A stretch of 41,501 bases of DNA from Hyphomicrobiales bacterium (GCA_947454055.1 CANGIS010000025.1:1-41501), one strand, 5' to 3'. Numbered from the stretch's first letter, positions 32,957 to 41,377 are shown. The notes: generated from the sequence alone by a model not told the origin. A program made the numbers and translations.

Positions 32957-33682
32957 ATGACACAAAACTTGCTCGCGGTTCGGGGCGTTGAAACCTTCTA
33001 TGGTCGCAATCAGGCCCTTTACGGCATCGATATGGATGTCAATGAAGGCGAGATTGTTACGATGATCGGGGCCAATGGCGCCGGTAAATCAACGCTGATG
33101 ATGGCCATTTGCGGCGTCAACCGCGCGGTGCGCGGCAGTGTGACCTTTGCCGGCAAGCCCATCCACGAAATGCCGACGCATGAAATCATCCGTCTGGGCA
33201 TTTCGCAGTCCCCTGAAGGCCGCCGCATTTTCCCGCGCATGAGCGTGTATGAAAATCTTCAGATGGGTGCTGTGACCATCGACCCGAAATATTTTGCCGA
33301 CGATCTGGCGCGTATGTATGCGCTGTTTCCCATTCTCGAGAAGCGCCACGCTCAACGCGCAGGCACGCTTTCGGGCGGCGAACAGCAGATGCTGGCGATT
33401 GGACGCGCCTTGATGGCCCGCCCGCGTTTGTTGCTGCTGGACGAGCCGTCGCTGGGTCTGGCCCCGCTGGTGGCCAAAACGATTTTCGATACGCTGCGCG
33501 AACTCAATCAATCGCAAGGGCTGACGGTGTTTCTGGTGGAGCAAAACGCCTACCATGCGCTCCGCCTCGCCTCGCGCGGCTATGTCATGGTCAATGGAAG
33601 GATCACGCTATCGGGTACCGGTAGCGAACTTCTCAATCACCCGGAAGTGGGGGCTGCCTATCTCGGCGGCTCGGGCCACTAG
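32957..33682 (+). CDS. livF: Branched-chain-type ABC importer ATPase LivF
   Basis: The second ATPase subunit, 241 residues. Walker A is GANGAGKST, the signature LSGGEQQMLAIGRALM, Walker B LLLLDEPSLGLAP, followed by VFLVEQNAYHAL with a glutamine-asparagine pair characteristic of LivF. It lies 41 bases after livG with its own ribosome site, and 133 bases before the binding-protein gene. Confidence 0.94.
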   Translation: MTQNLLAVRGVETFYGRNQALYGIDMDVNEGEIVTMIGANGAGKSTLMMAICGVNRAVRGSVTFAGKPIHEMPTHEIIRLGISQSPEGRRIFPRMSVYENLQMGAVTIDPKYFADDLARMYALFPILEKRHAQRAGTLSGGEQQMLAIGRALMARPRLLLLDEPSLGLAPLVAKTIFDTLRELNQSQGLTVFLVEQNAYHALRLASRGYVMVNGRITLSGTGSELLNHPEVGAAYLGGSGH

Positions 33683-33815
33683 GGTAAGAAGTCTCGGACA
33701 AAAAAGCGGGTGACTCCTTATAGATAAGGGGCTAGCTTCATGTCCAAGGCAGGCTGCAAAATCTGATTTTGGATTTTGACAGTGTGTTGATAGTTCATTT
33801 GGGGGATTTAAACAT

Positions 33816-34931
33816 ATGATGAAACTCTCGCGTTCACTCTCGATGCTCGCTCTGGGCGTCGCTCTTACTTCGACGGCGGCACACGCTGACGTCACGATCG
33901 GCATGGCTGGACCTGTAACCGGCGGTCTCGCCGCGTTCGGCGAACAGTTCAAGGCCGGCTTCAACATGGCGATTGACGAGCTCAACGCTGCCGGCGGTGT
34001 CAACGGCCAGAAGGTTGTCGGCGTCATCGGCGACGATCAGTGCGATCCAAAGCAGGCTGTTGCTGTTGCCAACGACATGGTCGGCAAAAAGGTTGCAGCG
34101 GTTATCGGCCATTTCTGCTCGGGTTCGTCGATCCCAGCTTCGAAGGTTTATGCCGAAGAAGGCATGATCATGATCTCGCCAGCTTCGACCAACATCAAGC
34201 TGACCGACGAGCGCGCTGGTCCTTCGATCTTCCGCGTCATCGGCCGTGACGACGTGCAGGGCAAAATCGCCGGCGCGTTCATTGCCAAGAACTACAAGGG
34301 CAAGAACATTGCCGTTCTCGACGACAAGTCGGCTTACGCTGCTGGTCTTGCGCTCGAAACCAACAAGGCTCTTGAAGCCAATGGCTTGAAGCCAGTTCTC
34401 GTCGACGCGATCACGCCCGGCGAAAAGGACTACACCGCTATGGTGTCGAAGTTGAAGTCGCTGAAAGTCGACGTGCTTTACTACTCGGGTTACCATCCTG
34501 AATCGGGCATGCTCGTGAAGCAGATGGCTGAGCAGGGCATGAAGGCACAGTTCATCTCGGGCGACGCTCTTGGTGACAACGAGTTCGCTCAGATCGCTGG
34601 TGCAGCTTCTGACGGCGCGATCTTCACGAACCCACCAGATCACTGCTTGAACCCAGCCAACAAGGCCATTTGCGATAAGTTCGTCGCCAAGGGCACGCCA
34701 GTCGCCACCTACACCCTCTACGCCTATACGGGTGTGAAGACGTGGGCTGCTGCTGCAACGGCTGCAGGCTCGTTCGACTCGAAGAAGGTTGTTGCGGCTT
34801 TGGCCAAGGTTTCCCTCGACACCCCAGTCGGCAAGATTGCATTCGACGGCAAGGGCGACGTGTTGGAGCCAAAATACGCATGGCACAGCTTCAAGGGTGG
34901 CAAGTACGCCCAGGACGATTCGGTTAAGTAA
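33816..34931 (+). CDS. livK: Branched-chain-type periplasmic binding protein (LivK/LivJ-like)
   Basis: Periplasmic receptor of the importer, 371 residues, with a signal peptide of about 24 residues (LSMLALGVALTSTAAHA before DVTIG). The type I fold motifs are clear: GPVTGGLAAFGEQFKAGFNMAIDELNAAGGVNG, VIGHFCSGSSIPASKVYAEEG and DVLYYSGYHPESGMLVKQMAEQG. A GGGGGAT ribosome site precedes the ATG. Codon choice differs from its neighbours: alanine is often GCT and proline mostly CCA, whereas livF uses CCG and CCC. That suggests selection for high expression. Specificity for branched-chain amino acids versus proline-type ligands cannot be read from sequence. Confidence 0.92.
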   Translation: MMKLSRSLSMLALGVALTSTAAHADVTIGMAGPVTGGLAAFGEQFKAGFNMAIDELNAAGGVNGQKVVGVIGDDQCDPKQAVAVANDMVGKKVAAVIGHFCSGSSIPASKVYAEEGMIMISPASTNIKLTDERAGPSIFRVIGRDDVQGKIAGAFIAKNYKGKNIAVLDDKSAYAAGLALETNKALEANGLKPVLVDAITPGEKDYTAMVSKLKSLKVDVLYYSGYHPESGMLVKQMAEQGMKAQFISGDALGDNEFAQIAGAASDGAIFTNPPDHCLNPANKAICDKFVAKGTPVATYTLYAYTGVKTWAAAATAAGSFDSKKVVAALAKVSLDTPVGKIAFDGKGDVLEPKYAWHSFKGGKYAQDDSVK

Positions 34932-34959
34932 GCTTGATCTGATCGCTTGAACGAAGAAG

Positions 34960-34986
34960 CCCGCGACCTCGGTCGCGGGTTTTTTT
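34960..34986 (+). terminator. Intrinsic terminator after livK
   Basis: Perfect 9-bp GC-rich stem CCCGCGACC / GGTCGCGGG with a 2-base nominal loop followed by seven T residues, 28 bases past the livK stop. This is a textbook rho-independent terminator closing the livHMGF-K cluster. Confidence 0.92.
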
Positions 34987-35072
34987 ATGGGATAGCGGCG
35001 CTTTTACGCTCGGTATGGGCAAGGCCTCGCGCCCGCGGCGGGGGAAGTCCCTCTTGTTCCTCGTCCAAGCCT

Positions 35073-35801
35073 TTATCCGAGCTTTCCAAGGGCCGGGAAT
35101 GTTTCAATCAACCAGAAAGATAAGAGGCTCATCGAGCCGGTAAGAAAGGCGACGCCGGTTAACACCAGCAGCACGCCCATGGCTTTTTCCACCATGCCGA
35201 TATGTTTGCGGAAGCGCTTGAGAAAGCCCGTGAAGCGCTCCATCGCAAACGCCGCAAGGATGAAGGGAATGCCGAGGCCAAGCGAATACACAAAAAGCAG
35301 CGATGCCCCCCGGGTCACACTTTCTTCCGAGCCAGCGACCGCCAGAATAGCGGCCAATACAGGCCCGATGCAGGGCGTCCAGCCAAAAGCGAAAGCCAGC
35401 CCCATCACATAGGCGCCCAGCGCGCCCGCCGGCTTTTCGACCTGTACCCGCTTTTCCCTGAACAAAAGACCGATGCGGTAGACGCCGGCAAAATGGAGCC
35501 CCATGGCAATGATGGCCACGCCAGCAACGAGCGACAAGACATCGAGATAGGCGCGAACCGCTTGGCCCAAAAATGATGCCGTGGCCCCCAGCAGGACAAA
35601 GACGGTCGAAAAACCAAGCACAAACAGGAAGGCTGCGAGGGGCACATCGCGCTTCACCCGCCGCTCGCCGCCCAAGGCAAAATCCTCAATCGCCGTTCCG
35701 GCAATATAGCTGAGATAGGGCGGCACCAGCGGCAGGACGCAGGGGCTGAGAAAGGAAACGAGGCCCGCAAAGGCCGCAACGGGATAGGTAATGTCGGTCA
35801 T
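35073..35801 (-). CDS. ccdA: CcdA-type cytochrome c biogenesis / thiol-disulfide electron transporter
   Basis: Membrane protein that carries reducing equivalents from cytoplasmic thioredoxin to the periplasm, used in cytochrome c maturation. The 242-residue chain has six hydrophobic segments; the redox cysteines lie in FLSPCVLPLVPPYLSYIAG (TM1) and FGWTPCIGPVLAAIL (TM4), the hallmark DsbD/CcdA pattern. No partner gene (CcmG, thioredoxin) is adjacent. It is convergent with the livK unit and followed upstream by a palindromic repeat. Confidence 0.93.
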   Translation of the reverse strand: MTDITYPVAAFAGLVSFLSPCVLPLVPPYLSYIAGTAIEDFALGGERRVKRDVPLAAFLFVLGFSTVFVLLGATASFLGQAVRAYLDVLSLVAGVAIIAMGLHFAGVYRIGLLFREKRVQVEKPAGALGAYVMGLAFAFGWTPCIGPVLAAILAVAGSEESVTRGASLLFVYSLGLGIPFILAAFAMERFTGFLKRFRKHIGMVEKAMGVLLVLTGVAFLTGSMSLLSFWLIETFPALGKLG

Positions 35802-35886
35802 GCGAGAGTGATAGGGCGCGGATCGCTTTCGGACAAGGGGGACAGGAGAAGGGTGTGGGATGTGATGGAAAACTAACGCCCCTCAG

Positions 35887-36006
35887 CCGTCATTGCGAGC
35901 GAACGCGAAGCAACCCAGCTGATGGTGGACAAAAAAGCGCAATCGCAGCGCTGCGTTCTCTTAACAACCGCTAGCTGGGTTGCTTCGCTCTCGCTCGCAA
36001 TGACGG
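35887..36006. repeat. Palindromic repeat element, copy 2 (REPIN-like)
   Basis: Left arm 35887-35924 and right arm 35971-36006 enclose a 46-base loop. The left arm differs from copy 1 (25365) at only two of 38 positions, and the outer ends read CCGTCATTGCGAGCG and its near-perfect inverse. The loop is unrelated to copy 1. It fills much of the gap between ccdA and the peptidase gene. Confidence 0.88.
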
Positions 36007-36075
36007 AGGATGAACGGGGCACGCCAATCACCCTCCCCCTTGCCCTCCCCTCACAATTCCTTCACCTTTCATCCC

Positions 36076-37062
36076 ATGAAAAATCTTTTGACAGATGTTG
36101 CCGGCCTCCGCGTCGGCCAAGCTGATGATGCCCACGTGGCAACCGGTGTCACTGCCATTGTGTTCGATGAACCCGCGGTGGCGTCCATCGCCGTTTTGGG
36201 CGGAGCGCCAGGGCTGCGTGATACGGCACTGCTTGAACCGGAAATGACGGTCGGTACCGTCGACGCCATTCTGCTTTCGGGCGGCTCTGCCTTCGGACTT
36301 GATGCTGCAGGCGGCGCGATGGCCGCTTTGCACGAATTGGGTCGCGGCTTTGCCGTTGGCTCCGTCAGAGTGCCCATAGTGCCGCAAGCGATCTTGTTTG
36401 ATCTTCTCAATGGAGGTGACAAGGCTTGGGGCCGTGACACGCCCTATCCCGATCTTGGCTATCGCGCTGTTATGGCGGCGGGCGACAGCTTCACCCTCGG
36501 TACGGCGGGCGCGGGCTATGGCGCAACAACTGCAAATTTGAAGGGCGGGCTAGGCTCGGCCAGCATGAAAACGCCATCCGGCTACACGGTCGGGGCCATT
36601 GTGGCCGTTAACGCGGTGGGTACGGCGACGATAGGCAACGGCCCGCAATTCTGGGCGGCGCCTTATGAGCAGCACGGCGAATATGGCGGGCTCGGCCTGC
36701 CGGCCCCCTTTCCGCCCGACGCGCTGACGCCGCGCCTCAAAGGGGGACCGCGCGCAAACACCGTGATCGCGCTGATTGCAACCGATGCAACGCTCACCAA
36801 GGCCGAATGCAAGCGCCTGGCGCTTTCCGCCCATGATGGCCTCGCCCGCGCCATCAGGCCGGCCCATACGCCGCTGGATGGCGACGTTGTATTTGCGGCA
36901 TCGACCGGTCAACGGCCACTGGCGGGCGGTGTCATTGACCTGACCGAGCTTTGCATCGCAGCAGCCGACACCCTCGCCCGCGCCATTGCCCGCGGTGTCT
37001 ATGAAGCCGGGGCTTTGCCGTTTGAAGGGGCATTGCCAAGCTGGAAAGATCGGTTTCGTTAA
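36076..37062 (+). CDS. P1-family (DmpA/BapA-like) N-terminal nucleophile aminopeptidase
   Basis: A 328-residue self-processing aminopeptidase of MEROPS family S58. It begins NLLTDVAGLRVGQADDAHVATGVT, continues with TVDAILLSGGSAFGLDAAGGAMAALHELGRGF and VPIVPQAILFDL, and has the probable autocleavage site in PRANTVIALIATDA, with T229 as the predicted nucleophile after processing. Members release N-terminal D- or beta-amino acids from peptides. The ATG at 36076 is preferred; the frame is open to 36010, within the end of a repeat-rich stretch. It overlaps the convergent dehydrogenase gene by 4 bases. Confidence 0.86.
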   Translation: MKNLLTDVAGLRVGQADDAHVATGVTAIVFDEPAVASIAVLGGAPGLRDTALLEPEMTVGTVDAILLSGGSAFGLDAAGGAMAALHELGRGFAVGSVRVPIVPQAILFDLLNGGDKAWGRDTPYPDLGYRAVMAAGDSFTLGTAGAGYGATTANLKGGLGSASMKTPSGYTVGAIVAVNAVGTATIGNGPQFWAAPYEQHGEYGGLGLPAPFPPDALTPRLKGGPRANTVIALIATDATLTKAECKRLALSAHDGLARAIRPAHTPLDGDVVFAASTGQRPLAGGVIDLTELCIAAADTLARAIARGVYEAGALPFEGALPSWKDRFR

Positions 37063-38306
37063 AACCGATCGACCCTGTACGGCGTGGGATCGGTAAACGG
37101 TGTCTCGCCGGTGACCATTTCGGCGATGAGACGACCTGTTACCGCCGAAAGCGTCAGGCCGTGATGGGCGTGCCCGAAGGCGAACCAAAGGCCTTTATGC
37201 CGCGGCGCTTCACCGATAAAGGGCAGCATATCGGCCGTGCACGGCCGCGACCCGAGCCAGGGCTGCGGATCGACGCGATCGGCTAGCGGAAAGAATTTCC
37301 TGGCCTTTGGCTCAAGCCGTTCCAACTGAACGGGCGTTGGCGGCGCATCACGATGGGCAAATTCTGCCCCCGTCGTCAGCCGTACACCATGAGCCATCGG
37401 CGCCAGCACATAGGAGTGGTCGGCGTCATAGACCGTGTGGTTCAGTACCGCATTGCCTGTGGTATGGTAATGCATGTGATAGCCGCGCTTGACGCCCATC
37501 GGCAGATCATAGCCGAAGCCCTTGGCAAATTCCTGCGCCCATGGACCCAGCGCAACCACCACATCACGCGAGCGGACGACGCCCGCTGCCGTGCCGACCC
37601 GCCATCCCGCGCCTTCATGCACCAGCGTGCGCGCATTGCCGTGCAGGAACACACCACCCCTTTTTTCAAACAGAGCGCGATAGGCGAGCGATAAGGCCTG
37701 TGGATCATTCACATTGGCGGGGTCTTTGTAATGCACCGCGCCAATCACGCCATCGCCTAGATTGGGTTCAAGCACCGCCAATTCAGCCTTGCTGAGCGTA
37801 TCGATCGTTACACCGAAGGCGCGGATTTTTTCCGCATCGGCTTGCGCTTCTTTGGCTTTCTTCTCGCTGCGATAGGCTTTGATCCAGCCCGTGCGGCGGA
37901 TCAAATGCTCGGCACCGGCCGCAGCGATAAGGGTTTCATGCTCGGCCAAACAATTCTCGATCAGCGGCTTGGCACCGATCACCGCCCGCTGGTAACGCGA
38001 AGGCGCAGAATTCCACCAGTAACGGGCAAGCCAGGGGGCAACCGTCATCAAGGCATTGACGTGATAATGCGCATCCGTGCGAGCATTCAGCGCATATTGC
38101 AGCAATTCACCGACATCGCGCGGGAAGGCATACGGCAAAAAGGACGAGCGCTCGATGATGCCTGCATTGCCGAAACTGGTTTGCGACCCCGCTTCCTCAC
38201 GGTCGATCAGCGTGACGCCGCGGCCTTTTTCCTGAAGCTTCAGTGCGATGCCAAGACCCACGATCCCCGCACCCAACACAATTACATCGGTCTCACGTCC
38301 AGCCAT
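37059..38306 (-). CDS. FAD-dependent D-amino-acid dehydrogenase (DadA-like)
   Basis: A 415-residue flavoprotein with DVIVLGAGIVGLGIALKLQEKGRGVTLIDREEAG (FAD Rossmann motif) and QTSFGNAGIIERSS; the C-terminal motif LGSRPCTADMLPFIGEAPRHKGLWFAFGHAHHGLTLSAVTG is typical of DadA/glycine-oxidase relatives. It probably oxidises a D-amino acid with electrons to the respiratory chain. It is a paralogue of the gene at 27311. The ATG at 38306 follows AAGGAA; 38312 is an alternative. Convergent overlap with the D-aminopeptidase-like gene hints at a shared D-amino-acid theme, which is inference. Confidence 0.86.
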   Translation of the reverse strand: MAGRETDVIVLGAGIVGLGIALKLQEKGRGVTLIDREEAGSQTSFGNAGIIERSSFLPYAFPRDVGELLQYALNARTDAHYHVNALMTVAPWLARYWWNSAPSRYQRAVIGAKPLIENCLAEHETLIAAAGAEHLIRRTGWIKAYRSEKKAKEAQADAEKIRAFGVTIDTLSKAELAVLEPNLGDGVIGAVHYKDPANVNDPQALSLAYRALFEKRGGVFLHGNARTLVHEGAGWRVGTAAGVVRSRDVVVALGPWAQEFAKGFGYDLPMGVKRGYHMHYHTTGNAVLNHTVYDADHSYVLAPMAHGVRLTTGAEFAHRDAPPTPVQLERLEPKARKFFPLADRVDPQPWLGSRPCTADMLPFIGEAPRHKGLWFAFGHAHHGLTLSAVTGRLIAEMVTGETPFTDPTPYRVDRF

Positions 38307-38521
38307 GTTCATTTCCTTACGCGTTTACAGTGTTTTGCATCGCGGAAGCGGATGACGCAACCCGCGCGGAAGCCTGAACGTGGCCGATCTTCGCGTGGAT
38401 CACAGCTTTCATGTCATTGTGCCACGGGGCAACGGGTGCTATCGGCAAACGAACACACCCATTGTACCGCCTCTTCCGCGTCCTCAGGGTCGCCCCGTTC
38501 CTCAATCCTGGAGTTTTCCGC

Positions 38522-39829
38522 ATGATCCCGCGCTATAGCCGCCCCGAGATGGTTGCGATCTGGTCACCTGAGACACGGTTTCGCATCTGGTTCGAGATCG
38601 AGGCCCATGCCTGCGATGCCTTGGCGGAACTCGGTGTCATTCCGACCTCAGCAGCCAAGACGATCTGGGAAAAGGGCGGCGCCGCTAAATTCGATGTCGA
38701 AAAAATTGATGCCATCGAACGCGAGGTCAAGCACGATGTGATCGCGTTTCTGACCCATCTCGGCGAATTCATCGGGCCGGACGCGCGCTTTGTGCATCAG
38801 GGCATGACCTCGTCGGACGTGCTCGACACCACGCTGGCGATCCAGATGAGCCGCGCGGCGGACCTGCTATTGGCCGATATTGATGCTTTGCTTGCTGCCA
38901 TCAAGCGCCGTGCATTCGAGCATAAAATGACCCCCACCATCGGCCGCTCGCACGGTATCCATGCCGAGCCCGTGACCTTCGGCCTTAAACTGGCCACGGC
39001 TTACGCCGAATTCGCCCGCAACCGCGAGCGTCTCGTCGCGGCACGCAAAGATATAGCGACCTGCGCGATTTCAGGAGCCGTTGGCACCTTCGCCAATATC
39101 GATCCTCGCGTAGAGGAGCATGTCGCCAATGCGCTGGGTCTCACCATTGAGCCGGTATCAACCCAAGTCATCCCGCGCGACCGCCACGCGATGTTTTTTG
39201 CCACCCTTGGTGTCATCGCCTCGTCGATCGAGCGGTTGGCCATTGAAATTCGTCATCTCCAGCGCTCGGAAGTGTTGGAGGCGGAGGAATATTTCTCGCC
39301 CGGTCAAAAAGGCTCGTCGGCCATGCCGCACAAGCGCAATCCGGTGCTGACCGAAAACCTCACAGGGCTGGCCCGCATCGTTCGGGCTGCGGTGACCCCC
39401 GCGCTTGAAAACGTCGCCCTTTGGCATGAGCGGGATATTTCGCACTCCTCGGTCGAGCGGATGTTCGCGCCTGACGCGACCGTGACGCTCGATTTTGCGT
39501 TGGCCCGCCTGACCAATGTCATCGACAAGCTCGTGATCTACCCCGAAAACATGCAGAAAAACCTCGATCGTCTCGGTGGCCTCGTCCACTCGCAACGGGT
39601 GATGCTGGCTTTGACGCAGAAGGGGGTGAGCCGCGAGGACTCCTATCGCCTCGTGCAGCGCAACGCGATGCCGGTATGGCGGGGAGAAGGCGAGTTCAAA
39701 GCCCTGCTGAATGCGGATAGCGAAGTGATGGCAAAACTGTCAACGAGCGAGATCGATGATCTGTTCGATTTGGGGTATCACTTTAAGCATGTCGACACGA
39801 TCTTCCGCCGCGTCTTTGGCGAGGCCTAA
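38522..39829 (+). CDS. purB: Adenylosuccinate lyase
   Basis: Catalyses two steps of purine biosynthesis: SAICAR to AICAR and adenylosuccinate to AMP. The 435-residue fumarase/aspartase-superfamily protein begins IPRYSRPEMVAIWSPETRFRIWFEIEAHACDAL, has TSSDVLDTTLAIQ and GRSHGIHAEPVTFG, and carries the superfamily signature GSSAMPHKRNPV with the catalytic serine loop near residues 261-274. The ATG at 38522 follows TGGAG; the frame is open upstream to 38411 but those residues are not family-like. A BrnTA module lies 2 bases beyond its stop, convergent. Confidence 0.95.
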   Translation: MIPRYSRPEMVAIWSPETRFRIWFEIEAHACDALAELGVIPTSAAKTIWEKGGAAKFDVEKIDAIEREVKHDVIAFLTHLGEFIGPDARFVHQGMTSSDVLDTTLAIQMSRAADLLLADIDALLAAIKRRAFEHKMTPTIGRSHGIHAEPVTFGLKLATAYAEFARNRERLVAARKDIATCAISGAVGTFANIDPRVEEHVANALGLTIEPVSTQVIPRDRHAMFFATLGVIASSIERLAIEIRHLQRSEVLEAEEYFSPGQKGSSAMPHKRNPVLTENLTGLARIVRAAVTPALENVALWHERDISHSSVERMFAPDATVTLDFALARLTNVIDKLVIYPENMQKNLDRLGGLVHSQRVMLALTQKGVSREDSYRLVQRNAMPVWRGEGEFKALLNADSEVMAKLSTSEIDDLFDLGYHFKHVDTIFRRVFGEA

Positions 39830-39831
39830 GC

Positions 39832-40188
39832 TCACGCGCGACGCTGGCGCCGCGCTGTCTGCGCTTTGACGTAGGATTTCAGCACGGCATTGATCCGGGT
39901 CTGATAACCGCGTCCCTTTGATTTGAAATAGTCGAGCACCTCTTCATCTAGCCTGATGCTCACAGGCGTTTTGACCTCGACACGCTCAAATAAAGCGAGT
40001 TCTTCGTCCGTCAGTGGCAACGCATCGGGATCGGATAGGGCTTCTGCCAGAAGCTGCTCTTCCGTTTTGGCGTTGAGCGCTGCCCAATCGGTTTCGCCTT
40101 TAGGTAATGGTGTCAGTGAGCCATCGGGATGCTCTTGATACATCACACCATCAACAAACCTGGCCCTAACGATATTCTCATGTTTCAT
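39832..40188 (-). CDS. brnA: BrnA-family antitoxin (module 3)
   Basis: BrnA antitoxin with the DNA-binding region VSIRLDEEVLDYFKSKGRGYQTRINAVLKSYVKA and an acidic toxin-binding part (LLAEALSDPDALPLTDEELALFE). From the ATG at 40188 (after AAAGAGAGAAAG) it has 118 residues; in-frame upstream ATGs exist within brnT but are less likely. It starts inside the last codons of brnT, as expected. Partner of the only fully intact BrnT in the window. Confidence 0.88.
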   Translation of the reverse strand: MKHENIVRARFVDGVMYQEHPDGSLTPLPKGETDWAALNAKTEEQLLAEALSDPDALPLTDEELALFERVEVKTPVSIRLDEEVLDYFKSKGRGYQTRINAVLKSYVKAQTARRQRRA

Positions 40189-40441
40189 AGAGCTTTCTCT
40201 CTTTTTCATGGGCCCGCCGAGCGGAAATGAGACGAATTCGCCCGCTACGCATTGTAAAAACAATATGCATCGCCTGACCATCGATACCGCCGATGACAGC
40301 CCATCGGTCCTCGGTAAAGGAACGGCCCTTCACCGGAGATAAAATCCTGAATGGATCAATAAAAGCGGGCCCTACATCAGCAAAATTAAAATTATGCTTT
40401 GCCAGATTGGCGAGACGCTTTGTCTCATCCCATTCAAACAT
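40178..40441 (-). CDS. brnT: BrnT-family toxin (module 3), intact
   Basis: RelE-like ribonuclease toxin. From the ATG at 40441 it reads FEWDETKRLANLAKHNFNFADV, then the middle strands (RWAVIGGIDGQAMHIVFTMRSG) and the complete C-terminal RIRLISARRAHEKERKLYET, 87 residues, all expected elements present. An upstream in-frame ATG at 40456 would add five residues and abuts a perfect palindrome. BrnA would neutralise it and repress the operon. Family knowledge: BrnT inhibits translation by RNA cleavage and is stress induced in Brucella. Confidence 0.9.
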   Translation of the reverse strand: MFEWDETKRLANLAKHNFNFADVGPAFIDPFRILSPVKGRSFTEDRWAVIGGIDGQAMHIVFTMRSGRIRLISARRAHEKERKLYET

Positions 40442-40456
40442 AAAATCGATAATCAT

Positions 40457-40466
40457 TGTATATACA
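40457..40466. promoter_or_regulatory. TGTATATACA palindrome at brnTA module 3
   Basis: A perfect 10-bp palindrome directly upstream of the first possible brnT start (40456). Candidate BrnA autorepression site or part of the core promoter; module 2 has a GTACAC/GTGTAC inverted repeat in the equivalent place. Confidence 0.5.
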
Positions 40467-40525
40467 CTTCGTATTGATCATTCAAGCCTAATCCCCCTAC
40501 TATGGCTTGAAATTTTCAATTCCGG

Positions 40526-40545
40526 ACCTGTCCCAAATAACAGGT
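40526..40545. promoter_or_regulatory. ACCTGT-N8-ACAGGT palindrome upstream of SDR gene
   Basis: Perfect 6-bp arms separated by 8 bases, 82 bases before the SDR start. The same architecture recurs at 41453-41472, and in both copies AT follows the right arm. Size and symmetry suit a dimeric repressor operator; the regulator is not in the window. Confidence 0.65.
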
Positions 40546-40627
40546 ATGCCAAGGGAACCTTCGAACGGGCTTGGCCTGCCTGTTATCGCCCGATAGACTG
40601 TTTTCAACACAAGGGAGAAAACAGGTT

Positions 40628-41377
40628 ATGGGCAAATTAGACGGCAAGACCATTTGGATAACAGGTGCGGGTAGCGGTATCGGCGAGGCCACGGCACATG
40701 CCATGGCCAAAGAGGGCGCCACCGTAGCGCTCACGGGCCGCCGCAAGGAGCCGCTTGAGGCGGTTGCCCATGCCATTGAACAATCAGGCGGAAAGGCCTT
40801 GGTTGAACCCGGCGATGTGATGGACAAAGCGATGGCACCGGCGGTTGTCGAACGCATCATCAAAGGCACCGGACGGCTGGACATTCTGGTCAACAATGCC
40901 GGCACCAATGTGACCGCCCGCAGTTTTGCGGTTCTTTCGCCCGATGATCTGGATTATGTCCTGCAAGCGAATTTGAACGGCGCCTATTACTGCACGCTGG
41001 CGGTGTTGCCCCAGATGCGCAGGCAGCAGGATGGCGTGTTGATCCACACGGCATCATGGGCGGGCAAATATGTGACCCCGCTATCGGGCACGGCCTACAC
41101 AGCTTCCAAACACGCGGTGGTAGCCATGAGCCACAGCCTCAACATGGAAGAGTTCAAAAACGGCATCCGCTCCTCGGTCATCTGCCCGCACGAAATCTCA
41201 ACGCCGATCCTCAATACGAGGCCCGTCAAGGTCACGGACGAGGAGCGCGCCCGCATGTTGCAATCGGAAGACATGGCCAATCTCTACGTCTATATCGCGA
41301 CGCAACCGGCCCATGTCTGCATCAACGAAGTCACCATCGCGCCGACATGGAACCGGGCCTATTTGCACGGGATTTGA
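40628..41377 (+). CDS. SDR-family oxidoreductase
   Basis: A 249-residue NAD(P)-dependent short-chain dehydrogenase with all catalytic elements: the cofactor loop ITGAGSGIGEATA, NNAG (ILVNNAGTN), the serine in IHTASWAGKY and the YTASK motif. The ATG at 40628 follows AGGGAG; the open frame to 40571 is not needed. The C terminus (EVTIAPTWNRAYLHGI) resembles serine/3-hydroxy-acid or glucose-ribitol type SDRs but gives no substrate. It is bracketed by two matching ACCTGT-N8-ACAGGT palindromes, so it appears to be a regulated, possibly catabolic, gene. Confidence 0.88.
   Translation: MGKLDGKTIWITGAGSGIGEATAHAMAKEGATVALTGRRKEPLEAVAHAIEQSGGKALVEPGDVMDKAMAPAVVERIIKGTGRLDILVNNAGTNVTARSFAVLSPDDLDYVLQANLNGAYYCTLAVLPQMRRQQDGVLIHTASWAGKYVTPLSGTAYTASKHAVVAMSHSLNMEEFKNGIRSSVICPHEISTPILNTRPVKVTDEERARMLQSEDMANLYVYIATQPAHVCINEVTIAPTWNRAYLHGI

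Noticed and set aside
33776-33798. TTGACA upstream of livK as a separate sigma-70 promoter
   Set aside because: No acceptable -10 hexamer at 16-18 bases; a livK-specific promoter is possible but not shown.
33834-34886. Open frame of about 350 codons antisense to livK
   Set aside because: It is a shadow created by the biased codon use of livK; the product has no fold-like features, and the sense strand encodes a clear signal peptide and binding protein.
35887-36006. Palindromic repeat as a CRISPR unit or tRNA-like structure
   Set aside because: There is a single inverted pair with no direct-repeat periodicity, and no tRNA cloverleaf or CCA end could be drawn.
38317-38410. 31-codon minus-strand frame ending just before the dadA-like gene
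   Set aside because: Close to the start of 38306 and could be a leader peptide, but no ribosome site or regulatory codon run supports translation.
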